Of a DNA stretch of 56,357 nucleotides, positions 6,953 through 14,546 are shown piece after piece. The position numbers and the translations under genes are program-made. The stretch's first letter is position 1. Every line of letters begins with the position of its first letter. Origin of the DNA: a virus; IMG/VR virus record IMGVR_UViG_3300035005_000004, positions 1 through 56,357 of that record; one strand, written 5' to 3'. The notes under the pieces were generated by a model that was not told the origin of the DNA, ran no database searches, and saw only the letters and a list, made by a program, of their open reading frames with translations.

Positions 6953-7318
6953 ATGCGCTGGTTCCTTCGGAGATTGTTTCCACCGCACCTGCCAAAGCCA
7001 AAGCAGAAGTATGTCGGCTTCGTTCATGGGATTTCTCACGTCACTGATGAGGACGGTGTCGAGCGCTATCGCCATGATGGCTACTGGATTTTGACCGAGT
7101 TAGCCGGACAACGTTCGGCATCAAAGATCGGCACCGCTGGCAATTCCCCATACGCCCTCCATCGCTTTGCAATGGTTGAGGTTTGGCTTGCTGGCGGTCC
7201 GGTTCCTCCACTCGGCTATTCCGATGGACCAACCAGCCCAAAACCGAAGCCTCGCAAGCCTCTCCCCACACCGAAGGTCGAAGGGAATGTGGTTCATTTG
7301 CCCAGGAAGTCCGCATGA
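6953..7318 (+). CDS. Hypothetical protein, 121 aa
   Basis: ATG at 6953 directly follows the TAG of the preceding gene. The start MRWFLRRLFPPHLPKPKQK is strongly basic and amphipathic; the middle (EDGVERYRHDGYWILTELA) looks like a small beta domain, and the C-terminal third is Pro/Lys-rich. Its stop overlaps the next start. No family recognised. Confidence 0.65.
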   Translation: MRWFLRRLFPPHLPKPKQKYVGFVHGISHVTDEDGVERYRHDGYWILTELAGQRSASKIGTAGNSPYALHRFAMVEVWLAGGPVPPLGYSDGPTSPKPKPRKPLPTPKVEGNVVHLPRKSA

Positions 7319-7620
7319 CCCTCTCCAAAACCGCAGCCGAACTGATCCGCACCGATCCTGCACTGGCGAATGAAGTTGTCAGGCAGCTGGCGCCAAGCAC
7401 CGGTGGGATGACGGATCGTCAGGTCGACGCGTTGGAGTTCATCAAGCGGTACGTGCGCGGCCACGACGGAAGGACGCCGACCTTCGACGAGATCAAGGAC
7501 GGCATCGGTCTCAACTCAAAGGCTGGCGTTCATCGGCTCGTCGTGGCTCTCGCCGAGCGCGGTTTTATCGATCGCGTCCCAGGCAAAGCACGCTCCATCG
7601 TTCTGAAGGTGTCGATATGA
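7315..7620 (+). CDS. LexA-type winged-helix DNA-binding protein, 101 aa
   Basis: The ATGA overlap at 7315 fixes the start (MTLSKTAAELIRTDPALAN); the longer open frame upstream is in-frame read-through of the previous gene region. Residues 32-98 match the LexA N-terminal DNA-binding domain: MTDRQVDALEFIKRYV, GRTPTFDEIKDGIGLNSKAG, HRLVVALAERGFI, then a wing. The LexA protease domain is absent. It could compete at SOS-like boxes or regulate phage genes; that is inference. Confidence 0.75.
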   Translation: MTLSKTAAELIRTDPALANEVVRQLAPSTGGMTDRQVDALEFIKRYVRGHDGRTPTFDEIKDGIGLNSKAGVHRLVVALAERGFIDRVPGKARSIVLKVSI

Positions 7621-7784
7621 TCTCGACCTTTGCCGATCTCATCTTCGCTCTTCTACCGTTCGCAACGGGCATGGTCGGCTATGCCTTGGGCCGGGCCGCT
7701 TCTGGCAATTGCATCCGCGATGCTGAGGTCTCTTCGACCGCTCCCCAGTCCATTGAAGACGCGGCGCGTCGGGTGGGGGGCTGA
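7617..7784 (+). CDS. Small single-pass membrane protein, 55 aa
   Basis: ATGA overlap at 7617 with the LexA-like gene; TGA at 7782-7784. The N-terminus MISTFADLIFALLPFATGMV continues into GYALGRAA and makes one membrane helix with a GxxxG-like face; the tail is polar. Many phage early operons carry such small membrane proteins; function unknown. Confidence 0.6.
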   Translation: MISTFADLIFALLPFATGMVGYALGRAASGNCIRDAEVSSTAPQSIEDAARRVGG

Positions 7785-7786
7785 GA

Positions 7787-8062
7787 ATGGGCAATTTTCA
7801 TTCGCCGGCCGAAGCCGGCTCCGTTTCCCAAACAACTCAAGCTGGGTCGAACGCTGTTCTTGGCGGTTCCGTGTTCGATCCATTTGACATTCCCTTCCTT
7901 CCACTGTGGCCGGCTTTGCCGACCGTCTACCCGAATTTCTCCGGCCCAGGTTTCGCGTACCGGGGAAACTCTTTCGATGCTCACGACAGTATCGAAGGAG
8001 TTGTCCATGAACGTGGAAAAATCAGCCAAGGACTTGGAAAGATCAGCTATGCAGGACGGTGA
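7787..8062 (+). CDS. Doubtful ORF, 91 aa
   Basis: The ATG at 7787 has a GGGGGG run about six bases upstream, but the product (FDPFDIPFLPLWPALP and similar) matches no family and overlaps the well-supported gene at 8007. A GCCGGC-CGAA-GCCGGC hairpin lies near its start (7805-7820). The stretch 7785-8006 may instead be a spacer with a hairpin and a promoter. Kept as a possibility only. Confidence 0.25.
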   Translation: MGNFHSPAEAGSVSQTTQAGSNAVLGGSVFDPFDIPFLPLWPALPTVYPNFSGPGFAYRGNSFDAHDSIEGVVHERGKISQGLGKISYAGR

Positions 8063-8372
8063 ACTTGCGGCAAGTCTTATGGATGAAGTGATCGGTATTC
8101 GCGGTATTCGCGAGCCCGTCAAATCCATGTTGGAGCGTGCCTTTAGCGATTTGCGCAAGCGTAACAATGCGTGGACGAGGCGGCGTGTGCGCGCCGTCTT
8201 CAACCAGGAAGCAAACAGGATTGACCACCGTGAAATCGAAGAAATGCGCGCGGTCGTCCAGGCAAGGAAAGAACATGCGGCTTTCAAGCAGGAAACCACC
8301 CGTCTTGTTGCGATGGCTCTCCGTCGAGACCCGGATCGCACTGGCGAAGTGGCTGCGGGATCGGGGCGCTGA
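8007..8372 (+). CDS. Hypothetical charged helical protein, 121 aa
   Basis: ATG at 8007 follows AAGGAG with a six-base spacer, much better than the far-upstream ATG of the open frame. The protein starts MNVEKSAKDLERSAMQDGEL and is almost entirely helical and highly charged, with a basic centre (SDLRKRNNAWTRRRVRAVF) suggesting nucleic acid contact. The last ~100 bases overlap the next small gene in another frame. Function unknown. Confidence 0.7.
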   Translation: MNVEKSAKDLERSAMQDGELAASLMDEVIGIRGIREPVKSMLERAFSDLRKRNNAWTRRRVRAVFNQEANRIDHREIEEMRAVVQARKEHAAFKQETTRLVAMALRRDPDRTGEVAAGSGR

Positions 8373-8421
8373 TCTAGCCGAGTGGGTCGTGCCCGAGATG
8401 ATCGAACATGAAGGAGAGTGA
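8275..8421 (+). CDS. Small overlapping gene, 48 aa
   Basis: ATG at 8275 follows AAGGA by six bases and lies inside the previous gene, in a different frame, overlapping by ~98 bases. The product starts MRLSSRKPPVLLRWLSVET and has an amphipathic middle (LAKWLRDRGADLAEWVV). It ends one base before the next ATG. The ribosome site, the ordered sequence and the tight packing support it. Confidence 0.55.
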   Translation: MRLSSRKPPVLLRWLSVETRIALAKWLRDRGADLAEWVVPEMIEHEGE

Positions 8422-8422
8422 C

Positions 8423-8980
8423 ATGGCAAAGCATGCAGAAATGGCGGCCGGAGAAGGCCACAACAGCGGTGTGAGCGACGACAGCAAGCGTGTTCTGTTC
8501 TTCATGAACAGGTCCGACTACCACGAGGCGCTTGCGGCGAAGAAGGCCGCTGACGCCAAGATGAAACTGGTCGGCAAGACCATCAAGGCCGATCTCGGCG
8601 AATTTGGTCTCAGCCAGATCAAGGACTACGACACGGCACAGACGCCGGAAGGTCAAGCCAGGCTCAAGGCTGAGATCGACGCCAAGATGCAGGCGATGAG
8701 TTTCGCGGGCATGCCTGTCGGCACTCAGCTTGATCTGCTCGAAGATCGTGCCCCTGTGGTCGAGCGAGCGGCTCGCGACGGCGAAGAAGCCGGCATGCGC
8801 GGCGACACGCTGTCCAATCCCTTCAACGAAGCATCGCCGGAGGGGCAGGCCTATGCCGAGGCATGGCATCGCGGGCAGGGTGCCATTTTCTCGATCCGCC
8901 AGATGCGGATCAAGGCGGAGGCAGACGAGTTGATCGCCGGTGCCGATCCATTCGCAGATCAGAGCGACGAGACGGAGTAA
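8423..8980 (+). CDS. GHNSG-type protein with RMF-like segment, 185 aa
   Basis: ATG at 8423 follows AAGGAG by six bases. Early residues carry the EGHNSG motif that recurs in alphaproteobacterial phage proteins. The first two thirds are helical; residues ~120-160 (GMRGDTLSNPFNEASPEGQ, then AYAEAWHRGQGAIF) resemble the short ribosome modulation factor (RMF) pattern of A/G-rich helix, NP(F/Y), then W-x-x-G. In phages such proteins are of unknown role; ribosome binding is a testable inference. Confidence 0.65.
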   Translation: MAKHAEMAAGEGHNSGVSDDSKRVLFFMNRSDYHEALAAKKAADAKMKLVGKTIKADLGEFGLSQIKDYDTAQTPEGQARLKAEIDAKMQAMSFAGMPVGTQLDLLEDRAPVVERAARDGEEAGMRGDTLSNPFNEASPEGQAYAEAWHRGQGAIFSIRQMRIKAEADELIAGADPFADQSDETE

Positions 8981-8985
8981 CGGCG

Positions 8986-9243
8986 ATGAAGGTCTATATC
9001 AGCAAGTATGCGCTGAGCACTGGGATCACTGAGATCGAGGGCGAAATCAGTTCGTCGTATCCCGAATATGTCTATGCCAGCGCCCCATATCGGCAGCACT
9101 TCAAGCTTGGCATTGATGCCCATCACTCGCGAGAAGATGCTGTCTTCGCCGCAAACACGATGCGGTCGAGGAGAATTTTCTCCCTCAAAAAGCAGCTCGC
9201 GCGTCTCGAAAAATTGTCGTTTGCGGGAGGCGAGCATGGCTGA
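8986..9243 (+). CDS. Hypothetical small protein, 85 aa
   Basis: ATG at 8986, five bases after the previous stop. Starts MKVYISKYALSTGITEIEG, a beta-rich N-terminus, then a helix with RREDAV-like charges and a Lys/Arg-rich segment (RSRRIFSLKKQLARLEKL). Small proteins with this opening are common in alphaproteobacterial phages. Function unknown. Confidence 0.65.
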   Translation: MKVYISKYALSTGITEIEGEISSSYPEYVYASAPYRQHFKLGIDAHHSREDAVFAANTMRSRRIFSLKKQLARLEKLSFAGGEHG

Positions 9244-9481
9244 ACTGGGCAACTGCGTTTTCTGCCTGAAAACCATCAACGAGGGCGACCTCTATCACCA
9301 GGGCGCGGAAGAGATCGCTTGTGAGGATTGCGCGCCGACGTACGCCGACATGCTGGCAGAGCCGGAATCGTTCCGCGACCTCAAAACGGATGAACCGCTG
9401 ACTGCGGCACAGGCGAGCGCAGCAGTCGATGCTCATCTCGCGGACGGCGGGCAACTCACCGACAAGATGGTTTCGGAGTAA
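9236..9481 (+). CDS. Small zinc-finger-like protein, 81 aa
   Basis: Overlaps the previous gene by eight bases at ATG 9236. Two CxxC pairs (CVFC near residue 8 and CEDC near residue 30) with an intervening HQG loop form a likely four-Cys zinc site. The rest is acidic and helical. Probably a small DNA- or protein-binding factor. Confidence 0.65.
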   Translation: MAELGNCVFCLKTINEGDLYHQGAEEIACEDCAPTYADMLAEPESFRDLKTDEPLTAAQASAAVDAHLADGGQLTDKMVSE

Positions 9482-9486
9482 ACGCC

Positions 9487-9879
9487 ATGAGCATCCTCCT
9501 CAACCTCTTCACCCGCAACTACCCCGATGATGACACTGCCCTCGACGCTGAGTTCGAAGCGGCGGCTGAAAGGCATCTCGCCGGGTTCGATCCGAAATGC
9601 CAGCCGACGATCTTGGATCGGTCGGCATCGGTTGTGTCCGATTTCCTATCCCATGCCAGGACCGAAAAGGCTCGGCTGGAAGGCGAGATCGCAGACCGGC
9701 AGGAACGGCTGCGGCAGACCAATGTTGCGATCGATGCCTTTGCGCCTGTGCTGATCAGGTTGGAGGAAGGCTATGACGCGGCCGACGACGCCAAGAAATC
9801 CTACGAGGCGGCGGTCGAAGCGAAACGCAAACGAGGCGATCGGCACTTCCGCAAGCCCGCACTCCAGGCGGCGGAGTAG
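9487..9879 (+). CDS. Hypothetical coiled-coil protein, 130 aa
   Basis: ATG at 9487, five bases after the previous stop. Residues 50-115 are a continuous charged helix (SHARTEKARLEGEIADRQER) typical of a coiled coil; the N-terminal third is acidic and the C-terminus basic. No family recognised. Confidence 0.65.
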   Translation: MSILLNLFTRNYPDDDTALDAEFEAAAERHLAGFDPKCQPTILDRSASVVSDFLSHARTEKARLEGEIADRQERLRQTNVAIDAFAPVLIRLEEGYDAADDAKKSYEAAVEAKRKRGDRHFRKPALQAAE

Positions 9880-9882
9880 GGC

Positions 9883-11025
9883 GTGTCCATCCATCCCGAC
9901 TATCAGCAATTCTTGGACGGGCGGGTGACGCTCTGGACGGCAGATTGCTTCGCCGCTCTCGAAGCCATTGAGGCCGACAGCGTGGATTGTGTGGTTTGCA
10001 GTCCTCCTTACTACGGGCTCCGCGATTACGGCGTGGACGGTCAGATCGGACTCGAGCCGACGCTCGGAGAACACCTCGACGTTATGGTCCGCGTGTTCGA
10101 AGCGGTGAAGCGGGTTCTGAAGCCGACCGGCACCTGCTGGATCAACTACGGCGACTGCTACGCTACCACGCCCAACGGTCGCTCTGCGGCCGACACGAAA
10201 GCGACCGGCAACGATGATCGCACATTCCGCGACAAGCCATTTTCGACCATCGGCGGTGTGCTGAAGGCCAAAGACCTTTGCATGATGCCGAACCGCCTCG
10301 CCATTGCGCTGCAGGAAGCTGGATGGTGGGTTCGATCAGAGATCGTTTGGGGCAAGACCAACCCCATGCCGGACAGTGCGAAAGATCGCCCTGGAACTTC
10401 ACACGAGAAAATCTTCCTGCTCTCCAAGTCAGCCCGCTATTGGTACGACGCAGAGGCCGTTCGCTTTGGACTACGGCCTAAGACCCTGACGACCTACGGC
10501 ACGGTCCGCAACGACGTCGAGGATGATGGTAGCGGCAAAGTAAAGAAGGCGAACATGGCCGCCACAATGCCGGTTCGCCAGTCTCGCAAGGTCAAAGTGC
10601 CGGCTGGGTGGGACACAGGCGAAGGAGGGCATGGATCAATCCATCGCGAGGGACGCGGAGACCCTGAATATCTTGAAGTGGCGATTGAAGGACGCAATCT
10701 CCGCAACTACGAGCCGGCACCGCTCACCGTGTGGCCAATGGCGACGCAGCCGTTCTCTGACGCTCACTTCGCGACATTCCCGCCGGAACTAGCCGAGCGC
10801 TGCATCCTCGCCGGGTGCCCGAAAGGCGGCTTGGTACTCGACCCATTCGGCGGCGCTGGCACAACGGCCCTGGTTGCCCTTCGCCACGGTCGGCACGCTA
10901 CATTGATCGAACTCAACCCAGAATATGCCGAGATGGCCCGCCGTCGGATCGAAACCGAATGGCGTGTGCCGCAGAAGCCAAAGACAGTCGAATACGGGCC
11001 GCTCTTCGGCGGGGAGGCCGCATGA
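9883..11025 (+). CDS. Site-specific DNA amino-methyltransferase, 380 aa
   Basis: GTG start at 9883 with a GGAG-like site. SPPYYGLRDYG at residues 40-50 is the catalytic (S/D)PP(Y/W) motif; a Ser first residue is typical of N4-cytosine enzymes but occurs in N6-adenine ones too. The AdoMet-binding motif DPFGGAGTT lies at 320-328, after the catalytic motif, as in the beta class. The 200-310 region is the likely target-recognition part. No restriction gene is nearby, so it is probably an orphan enzyme that masks phage sites from host restriction. Confidence 0.85.
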   Translation: MSIHPDYQQFLDGRVTLWTADCFAALEAIEADSVDCVVCSPPYYGLRDYGVDGQIGLEPTLGEHLDVMVRVFEAVKRVLKPTGTCWINYGDCYATTPNGRSAADTKATGNDDRTFRDKPFSTIGGVLKAKDLCMMPNRLAIALQEAGWWVRSEIVWGKTNPMPDSAKDRPGTSHEKIFLLSKSARYWYDAEAVRFGLRPKTLTTYGTVRNDVEDDGSGKVKKANMAATMPVRQSRKVKVPAGWDTGEGGHGSIHREGRGDPEYLEVAIEGRNLRNYEPAPLTVWPMATQPFSDAHFATFPPELAERCILAGCPKGGLVLDPFGGAGTTALVALRHGRHATLIELNPEYAEMARRRIETEWRVPQKPKTVEYGPLFGGEAA

Positions 11026-12389
11026 CCTCGCACACTCTCACCCGGCAAAGCACTGTCCTCGACATCATCGCCGAATACAACCGCAAGGCTGCCAATGTCG
11101 ACGAGGCTATCAAAGCGTACAACGACGCGTGCACTGCCGTGGAAATGGCGGGCACGATCATGGGCACCTACGTCAACCCGGTGCTGCGCGGTCGCGCCCA
11201 TGTGCATGCCTCCGAGATGCGCAAGAACCTGTTGTCTTCGGGATGGAAGGCGATCTACGGCCGCCTGAATATCGACCGGATCGCCAGCGCCAAAGACAAG
11301 AAGCTTTTTGAACGCACGTTGGCCGACCCGCCGGAACTGACCTTCGACAACGCCAAGGCGACGTTCGGCCCATATCTTGAGAACCCGCGCGCGCACATTC
11401 TTCGCGGTCTCGCCGAAACCTTTGCTGACCTCGACCCGGCCTATAAGTCGCACTCCAAGGTCAAGATCGGTGTCAAGGGGCTGCCTAAGCGGGTCATCAT
11501 CGGTTCTTGGGGCAGCTATTCCGACACTTATGGAAAGAACAAGTTCCGCGACATCGTGAACGCGCTCGCGGCCTATCGCGGGCAGCCGTTGATGGAACGG
11601 GAAGAGTTCAACGCCCTTGCCATCATGCACAGCGCCGGAGCCGATGGGATACTTGATGGACGAGAGGCTTCAGAAACCGACCGCTACGGCAAGGTGACGG
11701 TCGCCAAAACGCTCGATCGCGGCATGACGGTTCGCACCTTCGCCAACGGCAACGCCCACGTTTTCTTCGCACCCAATACCTTGCTCGACATCAACCGTGC
11801 GCTCGCCGAATTCTACGGCGAGGTTTTGCCGGACGCCGAAGAAGACGACGCCAAGCCGCGCACTGGCACAGCCGTCTCGAAAGACCTGCAATTCTATTGG
11901 TCGCCGGCCGATGTGATCGAACGGGCTTTGGAATTTGCCGGCCTATCCAATTTACGGGAGTGGCGGAACAATCCTCCCGAGCCTTCTCGCGTCCTGGAAC
12001 CATCCTGTGGTGATGGCCTGATCATGGACGCGATCCGCGTTCGCGGCCATCGGGCGTTTGGTGTCGAATATCACGCCGTCCGCGCCGCCGAGGCACGTTC
12101 CAAGGGACACAACGTCCTAACGGCTAACTTCCTCGAATGCCCGGCCAGCCCGGTCTACGACATGGTCGTGATGAACCCGCCCTTCAGCGGTCGCCATTAT
12201 CTCAAGCACGTCCGCCATGCACTCGAGTTCCTGAAGCCAGGCGGGCAGCTCGTTTCGATCCTCCCGGCAACCGCCCACTACGACCACGGCGAGCTCGAAG
12301 GCGAATGGCGTGACTTGCCCGTAGGCAGTTTCGCTGAGGCTGGCACGAACGTACCTACCGGAATGCTGAAGATCAGGAGGGCAGCATGA
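11022..12389 (+). CDS. DUF4942-type adenine methyltransferase, 455 aa
   Basis: ATGA overlap at 11022 fixes the start within a longer frame. The N-terminal ~270 residues look like the DUF4942 region found before phage methylase domains. The C-terminal domain has an AdoMet motif (VLEPSCGDGLIMDAI) and the catalytic NPPFSGRHYLKHV, as in N6-adenine enzymes. Together with its upstream neighbour it gives the phage two amino-methyltransferases. Likely counter-restriction, possibly with regulatory methylation. Confidence 0.85.
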   Translation: MTSHTLTRQSTVLDIIAEYNRKAANVDEAIKAYNDACTAVEMAGTIMGTYVNPVLRGRAHVHASEMRKNLLSSGWKAIYGRLNIDRIASAKDKKLFERTLADPPELTFDNAKATFGPYLENPRAHILRGLAETFADLDPAYKSHSKVKIGVKGLPKRVIIGSWGSYSDTYGKNKFRDIVNALAAYRGQPLMEREEFNALAIMHSAGADGILDGREASETDRYGKVTVAKTLDRGMTVRTFANGNAHVFFAPNTLLDINRALAEFYGEVLPDAEEDDAKPRTGTAVSKDLQFYWSPADVIERALEFAGLSNLREWRNNPPEPSRVLEPSCGDGLIMDAIRVRGHRAFGVEYHAVRAAEARSKGHNVLTANFLECPASPVYDMVVMNPPFSGRHYLKHVRHALEFLKPGGQLVSILPATAHYDHGELEGEWRDLPVGSFAEAGTNVPTGMLKIRRAA

Positions 12390-12658
12390 CGCAAGTCCAA
12401 TGGGCTGGCCCGCTCTTCTATCCGCCTACCGGCATGATAGCGGTCATGGACAGCGGCTCGCGTATTGAGGTTTGGGCAGACGAGTCCGAGTCGAAAGACT
12501 GCTTTACAGGCGTGATGTTGCTCCAAGGCCGGACAGATGATCAGCGCGCCATTTTCGATACATCATGCATGTGGGGCCGCTGTTTCATCGACCATATCGA
12601 AGAGCCGACGGAAGCCGACTTGCGGCTCGGCGGCTTGTCGCGAGAGGAGGCCGCCTGA
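12386..12658 (+). CDS. Hypothetical protein, 90 aa
   Basis: ATGA overlap at 12386 and TGATG coupling to the next gene. Starts MTQVQWAGPLFYPPTGMIA and ends with an acidic helix (EEPTEADLRLGGLSREEAA). Compact mixed alpha/beta appearance, three cysteines. No family recognised. Confidence 0.65.
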   Translation: MTQVQWAGPLFYPPTGMIAVMDSGSRIEVWADESESKDCFTGVMLLQGRTDDQRAIFDTSCMWGRCFIDHIEEPTEADLRLGGLSREEAA

Positions 12659-13332
12659 TGCACAAGCTCACCCTCGATCCTTCGACGCAATTCGGTTGGG
12701 CCTTGATGCTGGACGATAGCCATTTGCCGGCAGACCAGCAGCGCACGCCAGGTCAGCGTCTTTCCTATGGCACATGGGATTTGACCAAGGATACCGACGG
12801 CACGCGCTACAAAGACCGCGCCAGCTACGGCCGGCACTTCATCCGATGCCTCAATGATCTGCTTCGCAAACACGATATCGCTGACGACGAAATCGAGATC
12901 GCGCTTGAGGGGGAATCTTACGGTTCACAGCGGAGCGAAGCCGGGCGGCTTATGGCTGCGATGTGGCGAATTGCCCTGGAATTGTGGTGCTCAGGCAAAG
13001 GCCGTCCCTATCCGATCATTTGCCCGCCCGATACGTGGCGATCGTCATTCATCCACACGACCAAGGCGCCCAAGGAAGTGGGGGCCGGGCTTGAAGATAA
13101 CGATCGCTATGCTGCCCGGCGCAAGTGGCTGAAAGATCGGGTCTTGGCCGAATGTCATGCGCCTGGCCGCAACCTCAAGCCGAAAAACGATAACGAGGCT
13201 GACGCGCTCGGCATGATGTACTGGCTTGTCCACGACGGGCCAGAAGCTTTGGAGCAAAAGCGGGCCGAGAAGAAGGCCAAGGCATCGGCCAAGCGTGCTC
13301 AAAAGAAACTCGATCTGCAGGTGGCAGCGTGA
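12658..13332 (+). CDS. RuvC-like Holliday junction resolvase, 224 aa
   Basis: The ATG at 12658 overlaps the preceding TGA. The RNase-H-fold acids are in place: D7 (LTLDPSTQFGWAL), E84/E86 (IALEGESYG) and D182 within NDNEADALGMMYWL. A Lys-rich tail follows. Phage RuvC-type enzymes resolve branched replication or packaging intermediates. Position between methyltransferases and helicase fits a replication/recombination role. Confidence 0.8.
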   Translation: MHKLTLDPSTQFGWALMLDDSHLPADQQRTPGQRLSYGTWDLTKDTDGTRYKDRASYGRHFIRCLNDLLRKHDIADDEIEIALEGESYGSQRSEAGRLMAAMWRIALELWCSGKGRPYPIICPPDTWRSSFIHTTKAPKEVGAGLEDNDRYAARRKWLKDRVLAECHAPGRNLKPKNDNEADALGMMYWLVHDGPEALEQKRAEKKAKASAKRAQKKLDLQVAA

Positions 13333-14546
13333 ATGTGGCTGTTCGTCCCCATCACCTCGACATCCTCTCCATCTGCACAGGCGGAGCCGGACTTGATCTC
13401 GGCGTCGAGCTGGCAATTCCAGGCGCTCGCTCAGTCTGCATGGTCGAGAGGGAAGCCTTCGCCGTCGCGCACCTGGTTTCAGCGATGGAACAAGGTCTCC
13501 TTCATCCGGCTCCTGTGTGGAGCGATGCCCGATCCTTCGACGGCAGACGCTGGCGTGGATGCGTGGACGGCCTCATTGGCGGCATCCCGTGCCAGCCTCA
13601 TAGCCTTGCCGGAAAGCGCGAAGGCTCCGACGACGAACGCGACCTCTGGTCAACAGCCCGCCGCATCATCGTCCAATCGGGCGTTTGGTTTGTCCTCATC
13701 GAAAATGTCTCGGGAATGCTCTCGGCGAAGCCCGGCCTCGATGCGGGCGCGCTACGGGTCAGGCGTGACCTACAGCGATTGGGTTTCGACGTTGAGGGAG
13801 GATTGTTCACGGCGGCAGAGGTCGGCGCGAGCCACGAGCGCGAACGCCTCTTCATCCTCGGCGTGGATAACGCCGCGGGCGAACGAGAACGACGAATCGC
13901 CAGAGAGTTGGCAGGTGCGGCGAATGCGCATGGCGCCAGCGGATCGACCCGGGGAGACAGGGACACTCACATTGCAGGCGAAGGCGTTTCAGGCGTCGGC
14001 CTGGCCGACGCCTACTGCGAACGACTGGAAGGGCAGCGGCCCAACGCTGGAGCGCAAGGACGGCCAGATGCGAGGCGACCGGCTGGACTATGCGACGGAA
14101 CAGCTTTGGTCGACACCGCGGGCATCGGACGGGGAGAAGGGCGGGCCGAACCAAGCCTTTGGAGCGGGCGGGGTGCCGTTACCAGCGCAGACGGTGCAAT
14201 GGCCGACGCCGACATCGTTGAGTTTCGGAGACAGCCATCAGCCGGGGAACTCGCGCTCATACAACGAGACGATGCGGTTGGCCTCTTTCCTCCCGGGCCA
14301 AGCGACCTCTCCAGTTGGCGACGTACCCTTGAAAGAGCGCCGGAGCTTGAACCCGCTGTTCGTCGAGTGGCTGATGGGCTGGCCTCCCGGTTGGACGTTG
14401 GGCGTGTGGATCGACTTCGCATGCTCGGCAACGGAGTTGTCCCGCTTCAAGCAGCGTATGCGATCCGCACTCTCGCAGCTCGCCTTGCCGGCAGAGGCTC
14501 CGCCGGCGCAGCTCGCCTTGTTCGGATGATGGAGGTGGCAGAGTGA
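13329..14546 (+). CDS. C5-cytosine DNA methyltransferase, 405 aa
   Basis: GTGA overlap at 13329. Motif I is SICTGGAGLDLG, the catalytic motif IV is GGIPCQPHSLAGKR (Cys88), motif VI is ENVSGM (~125-130), and the C-terminal motif is RLRMLGNGVVPLQAAYAI. So the enzyme is complete. Residues ~180-300 form a variable region with LADAYCERLEGQR and MADADIVEFRRQP. A second long frame overlaps it almost entirely. Function: methylates cytosine C5 at an unknown site, probably for protection. Confidence 0.85.
   Translation: MNVAVRPHHLDILSICTGGAGLDLGVELAIPGARSVCMVEREAFAVAHLVSAMEQGLLHPAPVWSDARSFDGRRWRGCVDGLIGGIPCQPHSLAGKREGSDDERDLWSTARRIIVQSGVWFVLIENVSGMLSAKPGLDAGALRVRRDLQRLGFDVEGGLFTAAEVGASHERERLFILGVDNAAGERERRIARELAGAANAHGASGSTRGDRDTHIAGEGVSGVGLADAYCERLEGQRPNAGAQGRPDARRPAGLCDGTALVDTAGIGRGEGRAEPSLWSGRGAVTSADGAMADADIVEFRRQPSAGELALIQRDDAVGLFPPGPSDLSSWRRTLERAPELEPAVRRVADGLASRLDVGRVDRLRMLGNGVVPLQAAYAIRTLAARLAGRGSAGAARLVRMMEVAE
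13333..14529 (+). CDS. Overlapping +1-frame ORF with WPTP motifs, 398 aa
   Basis: This frame is open from ATG 13333, four bases after the methyltransferase start, to 14529. Its first ~120 residues are Ser/Ala-rich and look like a shadow. From about residue 150 on it has ordered repeats: WITPRANENDESP, WPTPTANDWKGSG, WSTPRASDGEKGGPNQ, WPTPTSL, then LNPLFVEWLMGWPPGWT near the end. I recognise this pattern from proteins found with or annotated as phage cytosine methyltransferases. Both frames therefore seem constrained: a dual-coding locus. Whether it is made as a separate protein is unknown. Confidence 0.5.
   Translation: MWLFVPITSTSSPSAQAEPDLISASSWQFQALAQSAWSRGKPSPSRTWFQRWNKVSFIRLLCGAMPDPSTADAGVDAWTASLAASRASLIALPESAKAPTTNATSGQQPAASSSNRAFGLSSSKMSRECSRRSPASMRARYGSGVTYSDWVSTLREDCSRRQRSARATSANASSSSAWITPRANENDESPESWQVRRMRMAPADRPGETGTLTLQAKAFQASAWPTPTANDWKGSGPTLERKDGQMRGDRLDYATEQLWSTPRASDGEKGGPNQAFGAGGVPLPAQTVQWPTPTSLSFGDSHQPGNSRSYNETMRLASFLPGQATSPVGDVPLKERRSLNPLFVEWLMGWPPGWTLGVWIDFACSATELSRFKQRMRSALSQLALPAEAPPAQLALFG

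Noticed and set aside
7679-8869. 396-aa minus-strand ORF
   Set aside because: Opposite four well-supported rightward genes with ribosome sites; shadow frame.
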